From positions 5,084,001-5,148,000 of the forward strand of contig NZ_BAABIS010000001.1 in the NCBI RefSeq assembly GCF_039542905.1: a stretch of DNA of 64,000 nucleotides, in the 5' to 3' direction. This DNA is from Kitasatospora terrestris (GTDB lineage: Bacteria; Actinomycetota; Actinomycetes; Streptomycetales; Streptomycetaceae). This document shows, piece after piece, positions 51,072-59,063 of this stretch; within the stretch, counting starts at the first letter, position 1, and each line of letters starts with the position of its first letter. Under the pieces are notes generated by a model. That model was not told the DNA's origin. It did no database searches and worked only from the letters and a program-made list of their open reading frames with translations. A program made the translations under genes and the position numbers.

Positions 51072-51421
51072 GCTGCGGCGATCCGCACGAGACCGAGTGT
51101 GGCGAGGTGCTCGACCACCTCTACGAATTCCTCGACAACGAGATGGCCGAGGGCGACTGCGCCAAGCTGCGCGTGCACTTCGAGGAGTGCTCGCCCTGCC
51201 TGGAGAAGTACGGCCTGGAGCAGGCGATCAAGGCATTGATCAAGCGTTCCTGCGGCTGTGACGACACCCCGGTGGACCTGCGGACCAAGGTGCTGGCCCG
51301 GATCGACTCGATCCGCGCCAAGCAGCGGTCCGGCGAGGGCGTCGAGGTGGTGGAGTCCACCGAGATCACCGTGACGGTCGAGGGCTCGGCCGGGCACGGC
51401 GCAGCGGTCGCGGCGGAGTAG
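51068..51421 (+). CDS. rsrA: Redox-sensing zinc anti-sigma factor RsrA
   Basis: 117 residues. The zinc-binding cluster is complete: C3, C11 and the HxxxCxxC motif H37-C41-C44 (HFEECSPC), with a further CGC at 62-64. In S. coelicolor the key redox cysteines are C11 with C41 or C44: disulfide stress ejects zinc, releases SigR and induces the regulon, while thioredoxin resets it. The C-terminal 30 residues are acidic. Translationally coupled to sigR, followed by a strong terminator. Confidence 0.95.
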   Translation: MSCGDPHETECGEVLDHLYEFLDNEMAEGDCAKLRVHFEECSPCLEKYGLEQAIKALIKRSCGCDDTPVDLRTKVLARIDSIRAKQRSGEGVEVVESTEITVTVEGSAGHGAAVAAE

Positions 51422-51441
51422 CGGACAGCGGAGCCGGACGA

Positions 51442-51480
51442 CGCGAAGGCCCCGGGGCGCACAGCCCCGGGGCCTTCGCG
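51442..51480. terminator. Strong terminator after sigR-rsrA
   Basis: A 17-bp perfect stem (51442-51458 with 51464-51480) has the loop GCACA. Core sequence GCGAAGGCCCCGGGGC. Confidence 0.85.
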
Positions 51481-51704
51481 CACCGGTACGCCCGCGCATG
51501 CTCCGCCGTCACCCGTTCGAGTGAGCTGTCGCTGCTCCGACTGCGGCAATCCGCGATCGTGCGGCCCAGCCCCCGGACCGGGCCCTATCCTCCTGACGGG
51601 CCCTCACACCCGGGAGGGCCGGGAAGCGGGGCGGGGAGGCCGACATCGCCAGCGAACGCGAGGGCGCGGCCCTGTCCGGACCGGCGATCGGATACGTCGC
51701 CGCG

Positions 51705-53090
51705 GTGCTGCTCGCCGTGCCGGCCTGCCTGCTGTGGCCGGTCTCCGGCGGGCAGGTCGACTGGCCCCGGGTCGCGCTGCTGGCGCTGCTGCACGGCTGC
51801 CTGGAGTCGCTCGCCCAGGGGGCGCCCACGCCGTGCGCCCGGCTCTGGTACCGGCTGCGCGGGCGGACCGTGCCCGAGGCCCCGGCGGAGGGCGGGCCGC
51901 GCGGCGGCAGCTTCTTCCCGGTGCTGTTCGCGGCGGTGCTGATGCTGCCGCCGGCCGCGGCCGCGCTGGTCGCCGTGCCCGGGGCACTGCTCGGGCCGAC
52001 CACCGCCCCGCGCACCCTGCGCCGGGTGTGGAACGCGGCCCAGCTCGCGCTCGCCGCGTTCGCCGCGGCGGCGGTGTTCCGCGTCCTCGGCGGGGAGCGG
52101 CTGCTGGCCGGTTCGCGCTTCCCCGGGGCGGCGCTCGGCGCGCTGGCCGCGGTGCTGGCGTTCTGCCTGGTCAACGGCGTGCTGGTGGGGGTGATGCGGC
52201 GGCTGGCCGGCTGCCGCTCGGGCACCGGGCGGGCCGGCCGGCGGCTGGCCGGGTCGGTGCCGCCGGCCCTGCTGCACGGCGCCGGCGGGCTGATGATCGC
52301 GGTGCTCTGGCAGGGCACGTACGGGGCGTTCGCCGCGGTGCTGGGGCTGCTGCCGCTGTCCATCTCGGCGTGGGTCTCGGCCCAGGGCGACCGGGAGCAG
52401 GCCGCGCACCGGGCGACCGTCCGGGCGCTGGTGCAGGCGGTGGAGATCAAGGACGCGTACACCCGCGGCCACAGCGAACGGGTCGGGCGGGCCTCGGTGC
52501 TGATCGCCCGCCAGCTCGGCATGGCGGAGGAGCGGGTCCGCACCCTGCACTTCGCCGGGACGCTGCACGACGTCGGGAAGCTGGCGGTCGCCACCGAGCT
52601 GCTGCGGCGCAACGGGCCGCTGACCGAGGCGGAGCGGCGGGCGGTGGAGGTGCACCCGGTCTTCGGGCACCGGCTGGTCCGCGAGCTGGCCTTCCTCGGC
52701 GAGGCCCGGGAGGGCATCCTGCACCACCACGAGCGGATGGACGGGCGCGGCTACCCGCACGGGCTGGAGGGGGACGGCATCCCGGAGTTCGCCCGGATCA
52801 TCTCGGTGGCGGACGCCTTCGACTCGATGACCTCGACCCGGTCCTACCGGCGGGGGCGACCGGTCGAGGAGGCGGTGGCGGAGCTGGAGCGGTGCGCGGG
52901 CAGCCAGTTCGACCCGGTGATGGTGCGGGCGCTGGTGGTCGCCGTCGGCGAGCACGGGTGGCAGCCGGAGCCCGCGCCGCCCGGTGGGTGGGACGGCGAG
53001 GTGCCGGACATCCCGCTCGGGGTGCCGGAGCCGGCCCGGCGGCTGCCCGCGCAGGGGCGGGCGGTGTCGACCGGCGGGGGGTCCCCGTGA
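51705..53090 (+). CDS. Membrane HD-GYP-domain phosphohydrolase
   Basis: 461 residues counted from GTG 51705, the first conventional start. The frame stays open back to a stop at 51594, and a good ribosome site (GGGGAGG, 51633-51639) sits five bases before ATC 51645, so the real start is unclear. About six transmembrane helices cover residues 1-225. The HD-GYP domain follows: HSERVGRASVL, AGTLHDVGKLAV (HD pair) and HHHERMDGRGYPHGL (the GYP motif), then ISVADAFDSMTS. HD-GYP enzymes hydrolyse cyclic di-GMP, which controls sporulation timing in Streptomyces. Overlaps the next HD gene by GTGA. Confidence 0.85.
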   Translation: MLLAVPACLLWPVSGGQVDWPRVALLALLHGCLESLAQGAPTPCARLWYRLRGRTVPEAPAEGGPRGGSFFPVLFAAVLMLPPAAAALVAVPGALLGPTTAPRTLRRVWNAAQLALAAFAAAAVFRVLGGERLLAGSRFPGAALGALAAVLAFCLVNGVLVGVMRRLAGCRSGTGRAGRRLAGSVPPALLHGAGGLMIAVLWQGTYGAFAAVLGLLPLSISAWVSAQGDREQAAHRATVRALVQAVEIKDAYTRGHSERVGRASVLIARQLGMAEERVRTLHFAGTLHDVGKLAVATELLRRNGPLTEAERRAVEVHPVFGHRLVRELAFLGEAREGILHHHERMDGRGYPHGLEGDGIPEFARIISVADAFDSMTSTRSYRRGRPVEEAVAELERCAGSQFDPVMVRALVVAVGEHGWQPEPAPPGGWDGEVPDIPLGVPEPARRLPAQGRAVSTGGGSP

Positions 53091-54463
53091 GACGGGTCCG
53101 GCCGACCGCGGCCGGGGCGGTGCGCGGCGCGGCCGCACTGCTGCTGTGCACGGCCGCCGTCCACCTGGCGGCGGACGGGCTGGTCGAGCCGGAGGTGGCG
53201 CTGGCGTTCGGCGGGCTGGTGGCGCTCGGCGAGTGCGTCCGGGTCACCCTGCCCGGCGACCGCGAGCAGGCGCCGATCGGGACGGCGGCGGCGCTGGCGT
53301 ACGCGCTGCTCGGGCCGCTGCGCGGGCTGCCGACCGCGCACGGGGTGCTGCAGGTGGTGGTGGTCGCGGGGGCCGGGACGCTGGTGGGCGCGACGCTGGC
53401 CGGGGCCGGCCGGCTGCTGCGGCGGCGGGCGGAACGGGCCGGCCGGGCCGGTCGGGGACGGCGGTGGGGGAGCGCCCCGGCCCCCGCTGCCCGACCGGGC
53501 GGCGGTGCCGTGCGGGCGGACGTGTCCGCGGGCGCGCAGCGGGTGCTGGTGGTGGGGTTCGCGGCGGTGGTCTTCCAGCCGCTGTACAACGGCGGGGTGC
53601 TCGACCGGCTGGTGGGGGCGGGGCCCGGGTACTGGGTGGTTCCGGCGGGCGTGGCGGCGCTCGCCGCGCTGGCCGACGCGGCGCTGGCCGCGGTGCTGGA
53701 GCGGGAGCGCACCGGCCTGCGGTTCGGTGCGGCGCTGGACGACCGGCTGCGGTCGCTGCTGTCGATCGGATCGGCGATCGTCGCGACCGGGCTGCTGCTG
53801 AGCCTGCTGGCGGGCGAGGTGGGACTGTGGGCGCTGCCGCTGTTCTGCGTGCCGCTGCTGCTGGCGCAGACCTCGTTCCGGCGGGCGGCGGCGGTCCGGG
53901 CCACGACCGGGCAGACCATCGGGACGCTGGCGCGGGCGACCGAGGTGGCGGGCTACACCACGCCGGGGCACGCGCGCCGGGTGGCGGACACGGCGTGCGC
54001 GCTGGGGCGCGAGCTGGGCCTGGGGAGCCGGGACCTCGCCCTGCTGGAGTACGCGGCGCTGATGCACGACATCGGCCAGCTGTCGCTGGTGGAGCCGGTG
54101 CCGGGCGGGGCGACGGCACTGCTGCCCGACCCCGAGCAGCAGCGGATCGCCCGGCTGGGCAGCGAGGTGATCCGGCGGACGGGTGTGCCGCACCAGGTGT
54201 GGCAGCAGGTCGCCCGGCTGGCGGACCCGTGCCGGCTGCCGGACGGCCGCCCGGACGCCACGCTGCCGCTGGCGGCACGGATCATCCGGGTGGCGAACGC
54301 GCACGACGACCTGGTGACCGCGGCCCGGGACCGCGGGGTGCCGGAGCCGGCCGGAGGGTTGGAGGCGCTGGAGCGGCTGCGCCTGGAACGGGGCCGCTCC
54401 TACGATCCGGCGGTGCTGGACGCGCTGGCCAGAGTGGGCAGCAGGGTCCGCGGAGCGGACTGA
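53087..54463 (+). CDS. Membrane HD-domain phosphohydrolase
   Basis: 458 residues from GTG 53087, overlapping the preceding gene. Five or six transmembrane helices, a short linker and a C-terminal HD domain (GHARRVADTACALGRELGL, then ALMHDIGQLSLVEP with the HD pair, and ARIIRVANAHDDLV). The HHE and GYP elements of HD-GYP are missing; RKTG-like EVIRRTGVPHQVW stands where they would be. It is therefore a degenerate relative of its upstream neighbour, perhaps a regulatory partner arising by duplication. Catalysis is doubtful. Confidence 0.82.
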   Translation: MRRVRPTAAGAVRGAAALLLCTAAVHLAADGLVEPEVALAFGGLVALGECVRVTLPGDREQAPIGTAAALAYALLGPLRGLPTAHGVLQVVVVAGAGTLVGATLAGAGRLLRRRAERAGRAGRGRRWGSAPAPAARPGGGAVRADVSAGAQRVLVVGFAAVVFQPLYNGGVLDRLVGAGPGYWVVPAGVAALAALADAALAAVLERERTGLRFGAALDDRLRSLLSIGSAIVATGLLLSLLAGEVGLWALPLFCVPLLLAQTSFRRAAAVRATTGQTIGTLARATEVAGYTTPGHARRVADTACALGRELGLGSRDLALLEYAALMHDIGQLSLVEPVPGGATALLPDPEQQRIARLGSEVIRRTGVPHQVWQQVARLADPCRLPDGRPDATLPLAARIIRVANAHDDLVTAARDRGVPEPAGGLEALERLRLERGRSYDPAVLDALARVGSRVRGAD

Positions 54464-54556
54464 ACGGGTGTGCGGGGAGCGCGGCCGGCGGGTGCCGTGG
54501 TTGGATGCGGTCGAGAGGGGAACACCACCCGGTGACCACGACGGCAGGGACGGAAC

Positions 54557-55543
54557 GTGAGGATCTTCCATCGCGCACGGCACCGGCCGTCTGCCACCTG
54601 GCGGCAGACGACCGACCGGGCCTTCACGCTGATCGGCGACGGCCGGTACGAGGACGCGGGGGCGCTGCTGGTGATGGCGGCCGACCTGGAGCCGTGGCTG
54701 TCCGACTCCTGGTTCAACCTGGCCCTGCTGCACAAGTTCCGCCGGGACTGGGAGCAGGCCCGCAGCGCGGGCCTGCGCGCGGTCGCGCTGCTCGACCGCC
54801 AGCACGGCGCCCCGGACTGGTGGAACCTCGGCATCACCGCGACCGCCCTCCAGGACTGGCCGCTGGCCCGCCGGGCCTGGCAGGCGTACGGCCTGCGGCT
54901 GCCCGGCGCGACGGTCGGCGCGGACGGCCCGATCGAGCTTGACCTGGGCACCACGCCGGTGCGGCTCTCCCCGGACGGCGAGTCCGAGGTGGTGTGGGGC
55001 CGGCGGCTGGACCCGGCCCGGATCGAGGTGCTGTCGATCCCGCTGCCGTCCTCCGGCCGCCGCTGGGGCGAGGTGGTGCTGCACGACGGCGCCCCGCACG
55101 GCGAGCGGGTCGCGGACGGGGTGGCGTACCCGGTCTTCGACGAGATCGAGCTGTGGGCGCCCTCGCCGGTGCCGACCTGGGTGGTGCTGCTGCAGGCGGC
55201 GACCGCCGGCGACCGGGACGCGCTGGAGCGGCTGGTCGCGGACGCCGGGTACGCGGCGGAGGACTGGACGTCCTCGGTGCGGCTGCTGTGCCGGGCCTGC
55301 TCGGAGAGCCGGATGGCGATCGACGACGGCCACACCGCGCACCACGACCCGCACGACGACGGCGATCCGCTGCACCCCGGGCACCTGAGCCACCTGAGCC
55401 AGGCGGGCGCCGGGATGTCCTGGCTGGTCGAGCGGGAGTGCGGGATCGCCGCGCCCGCCTCGCTGGTGCGCACCCTGCTGGACCGCTGGGTGGCGGCGTC
55501 CCCGGCCACCCGGGCGTACCGGGATCTCGAGGAAGTGTGCTGA
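54557..55543 (+). CDS. TPR-repeat protein of unknown function
   Basis: 328 residues from GTG 54557. The N-terminal third has two or three TPR-like helical pairs (GRYEDAGALLVMAADLEPWLSD, NLALLHKFRRDWEQARSAGL). A middle beta-rich region covers about 125-220 (PVRLSPDGESEVVWGRRLDP, RIEVLSIPLPSSGRRWGEVVL). An acidic/His segment is present (DDGHTAHHDPHDDG, about 255-270). I know similar Streptomyces proteins only as TPR-containing hypotheticals. It sits 59 bases before peptide deformylase but no functional link is visible. Confidence 0.8.
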   Translation: MRIFHRARHRPSATWRQTTDRAFTLIGDGRYEDAGALLVMAADLEPWLSDSWFNLALLHKFRRDWEQARSAGLRAVALLDRQHGAPDWWNLGITATALQDWPLARRAWQAYGLRLPGATVGADGPIELDLGTTPVRLSPDGESEVVWGRRLDPARIEVLSIPLPSSGRRWGEVVLHDGAPHGERVADGVAYPVFDEIELWAPSPVPTWVVLLQAATAGDRDALERLVADAGYAAEDWTSSVRLLCRACSESRMAIDDGHTAHHDPHDDGDPLHPGHLSHLSQAGAGMSWLVERECGIAAPASLVRTLLDRWVAASPATRAYRDLEEVC

Positions 55544-55602
55544 TCCGCCCCGTAGGCTGGACCGGTACACCCCGAGTGGATCGACACGGAGCGGATTGAG
55601 GC

Positions 55603-56229
55603 ATGGCGGACGAGCACGACCACGAGCACGACCACGAGCACGACGAGACCCAGGTCCAGAAGGTGGTCGGTCAGGAGCCGGACCTCAGCAGGGGCACCGC
55701 GCGTCCGATCACCGTGGTCGGCAACCCGGTGCTGCACCGCGAGACGAAGACGGTGACCGAGTTCGACGCCGGGCTGTCCGCGCTGATCGACGACATGTTC
55801 CAGTCGATGTACGCGGCCGAGGGCGTGGGCCTGGCGGCCAACCAGATCGGCGTCGACCTGAAGGTCTTCGTCTACGACTGCCCGGACGACGAGGGCGTGC
55901 GCCACATCGGCCACGTGGTCAACCCGGTGCTGGAGGACCTGCCGGCCGGCCGCCGCACCCTGGACGACTCGCAGGAGGGCTGCCTGTCGGTGCCCACCGC
56001 CTACCAGGAGCTGGCCCGCCCGGACCACGCCGCGGTCACCGGCCAGGACAAGGACGGCAACCCGATCCGGGTCGAGGGCAGCGGCTTCTTCGCGCGCTGC
56101 CTGCAGCACGAGACCGACCACCTCTACGGCTACCTGTACATCGACCGGCTGTCCAAGCGCGACCGCAAGGACGCGCTGCGGCAGATGGCCGAGGGCACGC
56201 CCAAGTACGCGACCGTGCCGAACGACTGA
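55603..56229 (+). CDS. def: Peptide deformylase
   Basis: 208 residues. The three deformylase motifs are intact: [17 protein letters not shown] (metal Cys) and QHETDHL (HExxH). It removes the formyl group from nascent proteins. The N-terminus carries an added His/Asp/Glu tract ([15 protein letters not shown]) encoded by near-perfect 12-bp repeats at 55605-55650. The tract could bind the catalytic metal or be a neutral expansion. About 25 extra N-terminal residues precede the usual start of the domain. Followed by a terminator, then the putative peptide locus. Confidence 0.95.
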   Translation: MADEHDHEHDHEHDETQVQKVVGQEPDLSRGTARPITVVGNPVLHRETKTVTEFDAGLSALIDDMFQSMYAAEGVGLAANQIGVDLKVFVYDCPDDEGVRHIGHVVNPVLEDLPAGRRTLDDSQEGCLSVPTAYQELARPDHAAVTGQDKDGNPIRVEGSGFFARCLQHETDHLYGYLYIDRLSKRDRKDALRQMAEGTPKYATVPND

Positions 56230-56241
56230 CGGGTCGTCGGG

Positions 56242-56278
56242 CGAAGGGCCGCTCCCGCGGGTCGGGGGCGGCCCTTCG
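56242..56278 (+). terminator. Terminator after peptide deformylase
   Basis: CGAAGGGCCGC (56242-56252) pairs with GCGGCCCTTCG (56268-56278) over 11 bp with a 15-base loop. It isolates the following peptide locus from def transcription. Confidence 0.7.
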
Positions 56279-56290
56279 TGCTGCCGGGAC

Positions 56291-56335
56291 GCGAGAGCGC
56301 GGCCACACCGCCGCCACACCGCGGCTGCCTAGATT
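56291..56335 (+). promoter_or_regulatory. Predicted SARP-bound direct repeats and -10 of the peptide operon
   Basis: GCCACACCGC occurs at 56302-56311 and again at 56313-56322, an 11-bp period. A weaker copy, GCGAGAGCGC, is in register at 56291-56300. The -10 TAGATT (56330-56335) starts seven bases after the second copy. SARP regulators bind heptamer direct repeats spaced 11 or 22 bp, about 8 bp upstream of the -10. A start near 56342 leaves a 29-base leader to the peptide gene. Confidence 0.6.
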
Positions 56336-56370
56336 CGGTGGCACCTGACAGCTATCGGAGAGGAGACGAC

Positions 56371-56493
56371 ATGCCGTCCCAGACCGTGGAACTGCCGAAG
56401 ACCGAGGTGGCCGCCGAGTCGGCGCCCAGCATCACCACCGACGCGCCGCACGAGCGCGCGTGGTTCCCGCCGTACCTCGCCCCGGCGAAGTAG
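56371..56493 (+). CDS. Precursor-like peptide of a putative RiPP locus
   Basis: 40 residues from ATG 56371 with a strong ribosome site (GGAGAGGAG). The first 25 residues are polar and acidic like a leader (MPSQTVELPKTEV, then APSITTDAP); the C-terminal 13 are quite different, HERAWFPPYLAPAK being rich in aromatic residues and proline, and look like a core peptide. There are no cysteines, so it is not a lanthipeptide or lasso type with Cys rings. It sits directly in front of a HExxH peptide-hydroxylase-type gene with a PqqD-like domain. The assignment is from context and peptide design; no known precursor family was recognized. Confidence 0.65.
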   Translation: MPSQTVELPKTEVAAESAPSITTDAPHERAWFPPYLAPAK

Positions 56494-56503
56494 CGGCACC
56501 GGC

Positions 56504-56545
56504 GGCGGGCCGGTCACCCCGGGCGACCGGGGTGACCGGCCCGCC
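56504..56545 (+). other. 19-bp hairpin between peptide and modifying-enzyme genes
   Basis: The arms 56504-56522 and 56527-56545 match perfectly over 19 bp with the loop GCGA, a GNRA tetraloop. There is no T-run. It could be a partial terminator or an RNA-stabilizing element making more peptide than enzyme mRNA, as in many RiPP operons. Confidence 0.8.
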
Positions 56546-56591
56546 GTCCGCGCGCAGCCAGGTCCGCACTCCGATCCCATGAGGTGAAGCC

Positions 56592-58052
56592 TTGCCGTCC
56601 TCCGCACCGATCGACCGCATCCTCGGCACGGACCCGCAGTTCGGGGACAGCGCCGCCATCGAGGCCAGGAACATCGCCCGGTTCCGGCTCGGTCTGACCG
56701 TCCTCGCCCGCCGCTTCCCCGAGGCGGCCGACCGCTTCGAGCGGCTGGGCCGGGAGGCCGACCCGGTGCTCCGCCCGTTCCTCTACGACCCGGTGCTGCG
56801 CAACGCCTTCGAGGACGACCTGGTCGCGCTGGAGAACCACCGGCAGGACCCGAGTGAGCTGGCCGCCCACCTGGGCGCGGCCGACCTGGACGCCGCCGAC
56901 GGGCTCGGCCCGTGCGAGCGGCTGATGGACCCGCGCCACCGCCCCTGGCCCGGCCGCGGCGTCGGCTGGGTGTGGACCGACGTCCGCCCCGGCACCGGCG
57001 CACTGCCGCTCGCCGCCCGGCTGGAGGAGCTCTGCGCGGGCACCTTCGCCGACCTGCGCGGCGCCCGCCGGGTCAGCCCCGACGAGAAGGCCGTCACGGG
57101 TCTGACCCGGGGCGCCGAACTGCTCGCCGAACTCCTGCCGCACTCCGGGGCCGGCGTCTTCCCGCACATCTCGCTGGTGGGCCTGGCCCGCGGCGAGACC
57201 GACGACGGCGAGCTGTACTCGCTCTCCGGCGGCGACCCGCTGCCCTCGGCGCTGTTCATCGCGCCGGAGCACCTGGACGACCCGTGGGCGACCGCCGAGA
57301 TCCTGCTCCACGAGGGCCTGCACCTCAAGCAGTTCGACGTGCTGCGCACCGGCTCGCTGGTCGCCGACCCCGGCCACCAGGTGGAGATCCCGTGGCGGCT
57401 GTCACCCTGGTCGCTGACCCGGGTGCTGGCGGCGCTGCACGTCTACGCCCACATGGTGCTGTTCTTCGCGGCCGCCGCCGAGGCGCCGGCCGGGCTGCGC
57501 GAGCGCTTCGGCGAGCCGCCCGTCACCGAGGACGTCGGCGTGCCCACCCCCGGCAGCCGGGCCGCGCTGGAGGGCGGGTTCACCACCAGCGCCCAGCGGG
57601 CCACCTACCTCGGGTACCAGGCGCTCCAGGTGCACGGCGGGGCGCTGACCCCGGCCGGGCGGCGGTTCGTCGAGTGGCTGCTGGACGCGGTCGCGCCGCT
57701 GGTGCCCGCGGTGCGGACCCCCGAGCCGGCCGCCGACGGCCGCGCCGACGCGCCGGCCGCCGACCGCTCCGGCGAGCCGCCCGCGCCGGAGCCGCGCGGC
57801 TACCGCAAGGTCGAGCCGGTGGCGGTCTGCGCACTGCCCGAACAGCGTCAACTGCTGGCGTACGCGCCCGGGCCGGCCAGGTTCCACTGGTTGAACGAGC
57901 ACGCCTGGCTGATCTACGCGCTCTGCGACGGCAGCCCCCTGGGCGCGATCGAGGAGCGGTACGCCGCGCAACTGGGCACGGTGGACCGGCGCCTGGCAGC
58001 CGGACTGGCCGGCCTGGTGGCGGCCGGGCTCGTCGCCCCGGTCGGCGACTGA
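56592..58052 (+). CDS. aKG-HExxH-type peptide beta-hydroxylase-like enzyme with PqqD-like domain
   Basis: 486 residues from TTG 56592, with GAGGTGA just upstream. The central domain carries the metal motif HEGLH at residues 240-244 (EILLHEGLHLKQF) followed by HQVEIPWRLSPWSLTRVLAA, a pattern of the HExxH peptide-modification proteins associated with RiPPs and recently linked to alpha-ketoglutarate-dependent beta-hydroxylation. A Pro/Ala linker (about 375-400) joins a C-terminal 85-residue domain. That domain (FHWLNEHAWLIYALCDGSPL, then GLAGLVAAGLVAP) resembles PqqD-type RiPP recognition elements, which bind leader peptides. It would bind and hydroxylate the 40-residue peptide. Substrate and chemistry are inferred. 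Confidence 0.75.
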   Translation: MPSSAPIDRILGTDPQFGDSAAIEARNIARFRLGLTVLARRFPEAADRFERLGREADPVLRPFLYDPVLRNAFEDDLVALENHRQDPSELAAHLGAADLDAADGLGPCERLMDPRHRPWPGRGVGWVWTDVRPGTGALPLAARLEELCAGTFADLRGARRVSPDEKAVTGLTRGAELLAELLPHSGAGVFPHISLVGLARGETDDGELYSLSGGDPLPSALFIAPEHLDDPWATAEILLHEGLHLKQFDVLRTGSLVADPGHQVEIPWRLSPWSLTRVLAALHVYAHMVLFFAAAAEAPAGLRERFGEPPVTEDVGVPTPGSRAALEGGFTTSAQRATYLGYQALQVHGGALTPAGRRFVEWLLDAVAPLVPAVRTPEPAADGRADAPAADRSGEPPAPEPRGYRKVEPVAVCALPEQRQLLAYAPGPARFHWLNEHAWLIYALCDGSPLGAIEERYAAQLGTVDRRLAAGLAGLVAAGLVAPVGD

Positions 58053-58186
58053 GGGGCCGCGCCACCACCTGGCGGATCCGGCACACGGAAGTTCGAGTGC
58101 GGTGCATCCTGGTAGTCCTTGAACCGGGCACGACCGGGATGCCCCCGGGACGCCCGGCTGCGACACCCGGTGGAGGGGAACCCTGC

Positions 58187-59008
58187 ATGACCGTCCTGTC
58201 TGACCTACCGGCCCCGGCCGCCACCGCGGCCGGGCCGGCCGGACCCGAGCAGCACCGGACCACCCGTCTCGGACTGCTCGGCCCGCTCCGACTGTGCCGC
58301 CAGGGCACCGAGATCGCCGTCCCGGCACCCAAGCACCGCGCCCTGCTGGCCCTGCTGGCGATCAACGCCAACCGGCCCGTCCAGGTCGACCGCATCATCG
58401 GCGAACTGTGGCAGGACCGCGAACCCAAGACCGCCCGCAAGACCCTGCAGGGCTACGTCTGGCGGCTGCGCACCCTGCTCGGACCCGGCGCGCTGCACAC
58501 CACCGGCAACGGGTACGAACTGCGCGCCGCCGCCGACGCGATCGACGCGGTGCGCTTCGGGATGCTCGCCGAGCGGGGCCGGGCCGAGCTGCTGGCCGGC
58601 CGGCCCGAGCAGGCGGCGCGCCTGCTGCGCCCGGCCCTGGGCCTGTGGCGCGGCCCGGCGCTGGCCGACGTGCCGGTGGCGCCCGGCGCGTACGCGTACG
58701 CCAGCCGGCTGGAGGAGGAGCGGCTGACCGCCACCGAGTGGCTCATCGAGGCGGAGCTGGCGCTCGGCCGGCACGCCGAGGCGGTGCCGGTGCTGCGTGA
58801 GCTGGTGGTCGGGCAGCCGCTGCGCGAGGGGCTGCGGGCGCAGCTGATGCTGGCGCTGTTCCGCAGCGGCCGGCAGGCGGAGGCGCTGGCCGAGTACGGC
58901 GAGCTGCGGGCCCTGCTGCGGGAGGAACAGGGGCTGGACCCGGGCCGTGCGGTGTCCGAGCTCCAGGCCCGGATCCTGGCCGGCGACGCGGGGCTGGAGA
59001 ACGGCTGA
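58187..59008 (+). CDS. SARP-family transcriptional activator
   Basis: 273 residues from ATG 58187, with GGAGGGG about nine bases upstream. An OmpR-like winged-helix domain (about 24-115: RLGLLGPLRLCRQGTEIAVP, then ALLALLAINANRPVQVDRII and TARKTLQGYVWRLRTLLGPG) is followed by a bacterial transcriptional activation domain (about 120-265, with the helical repeats FGMLAERGRAELLAGRPEQA and RLTATEWLIEAELALGRHAE). This is the short SARP architecture of pathway-specific activators. It ends the putative peptide locus and could bind the repeats at 56291-56322. A 16-bp palindrome covers its stop. Confidence 0.9.
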   Translation: MTVLSDLPAPAATAAGPAGPEQHRTTRLGLLGPLRLCRQGTEIAVPAPKHRALLALLAINANRPVQVDRIIGELWQDREPKTARKTLQGYVWRLRTLLGPGALHTTGNGYELRAAADAIDAVRFGMLAERGRAELLAGRPEQAARLLRPALGLWRGPALADVPVAPGAYAYASRLEEERLTATEWLIEAELALGRHAEAVPVLRELVVGQPLREGLRAQLMLALFRSGRQAEALAEYGELRALLREEQGLDPGRAVSELQARILAGDAGLENG

Positions 59009-59040
59009 GGGGGGTGCCGCCCGCGGGCGGCACCCCCCTC
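59007..59040. terminator. Bidirectional terminator between SARP gene and nrdB
   Basis: A 16-bp perfect stem (59007-59022 with 59025-59040) contains GGGGGGTGCCGCCC and includes the end of the SARP stop codon. It serves two convergent genes. Confidence 0.75.
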
Positions 59041-59063
59041 GGGGTCGGGCAGGGGCCCGTCGC

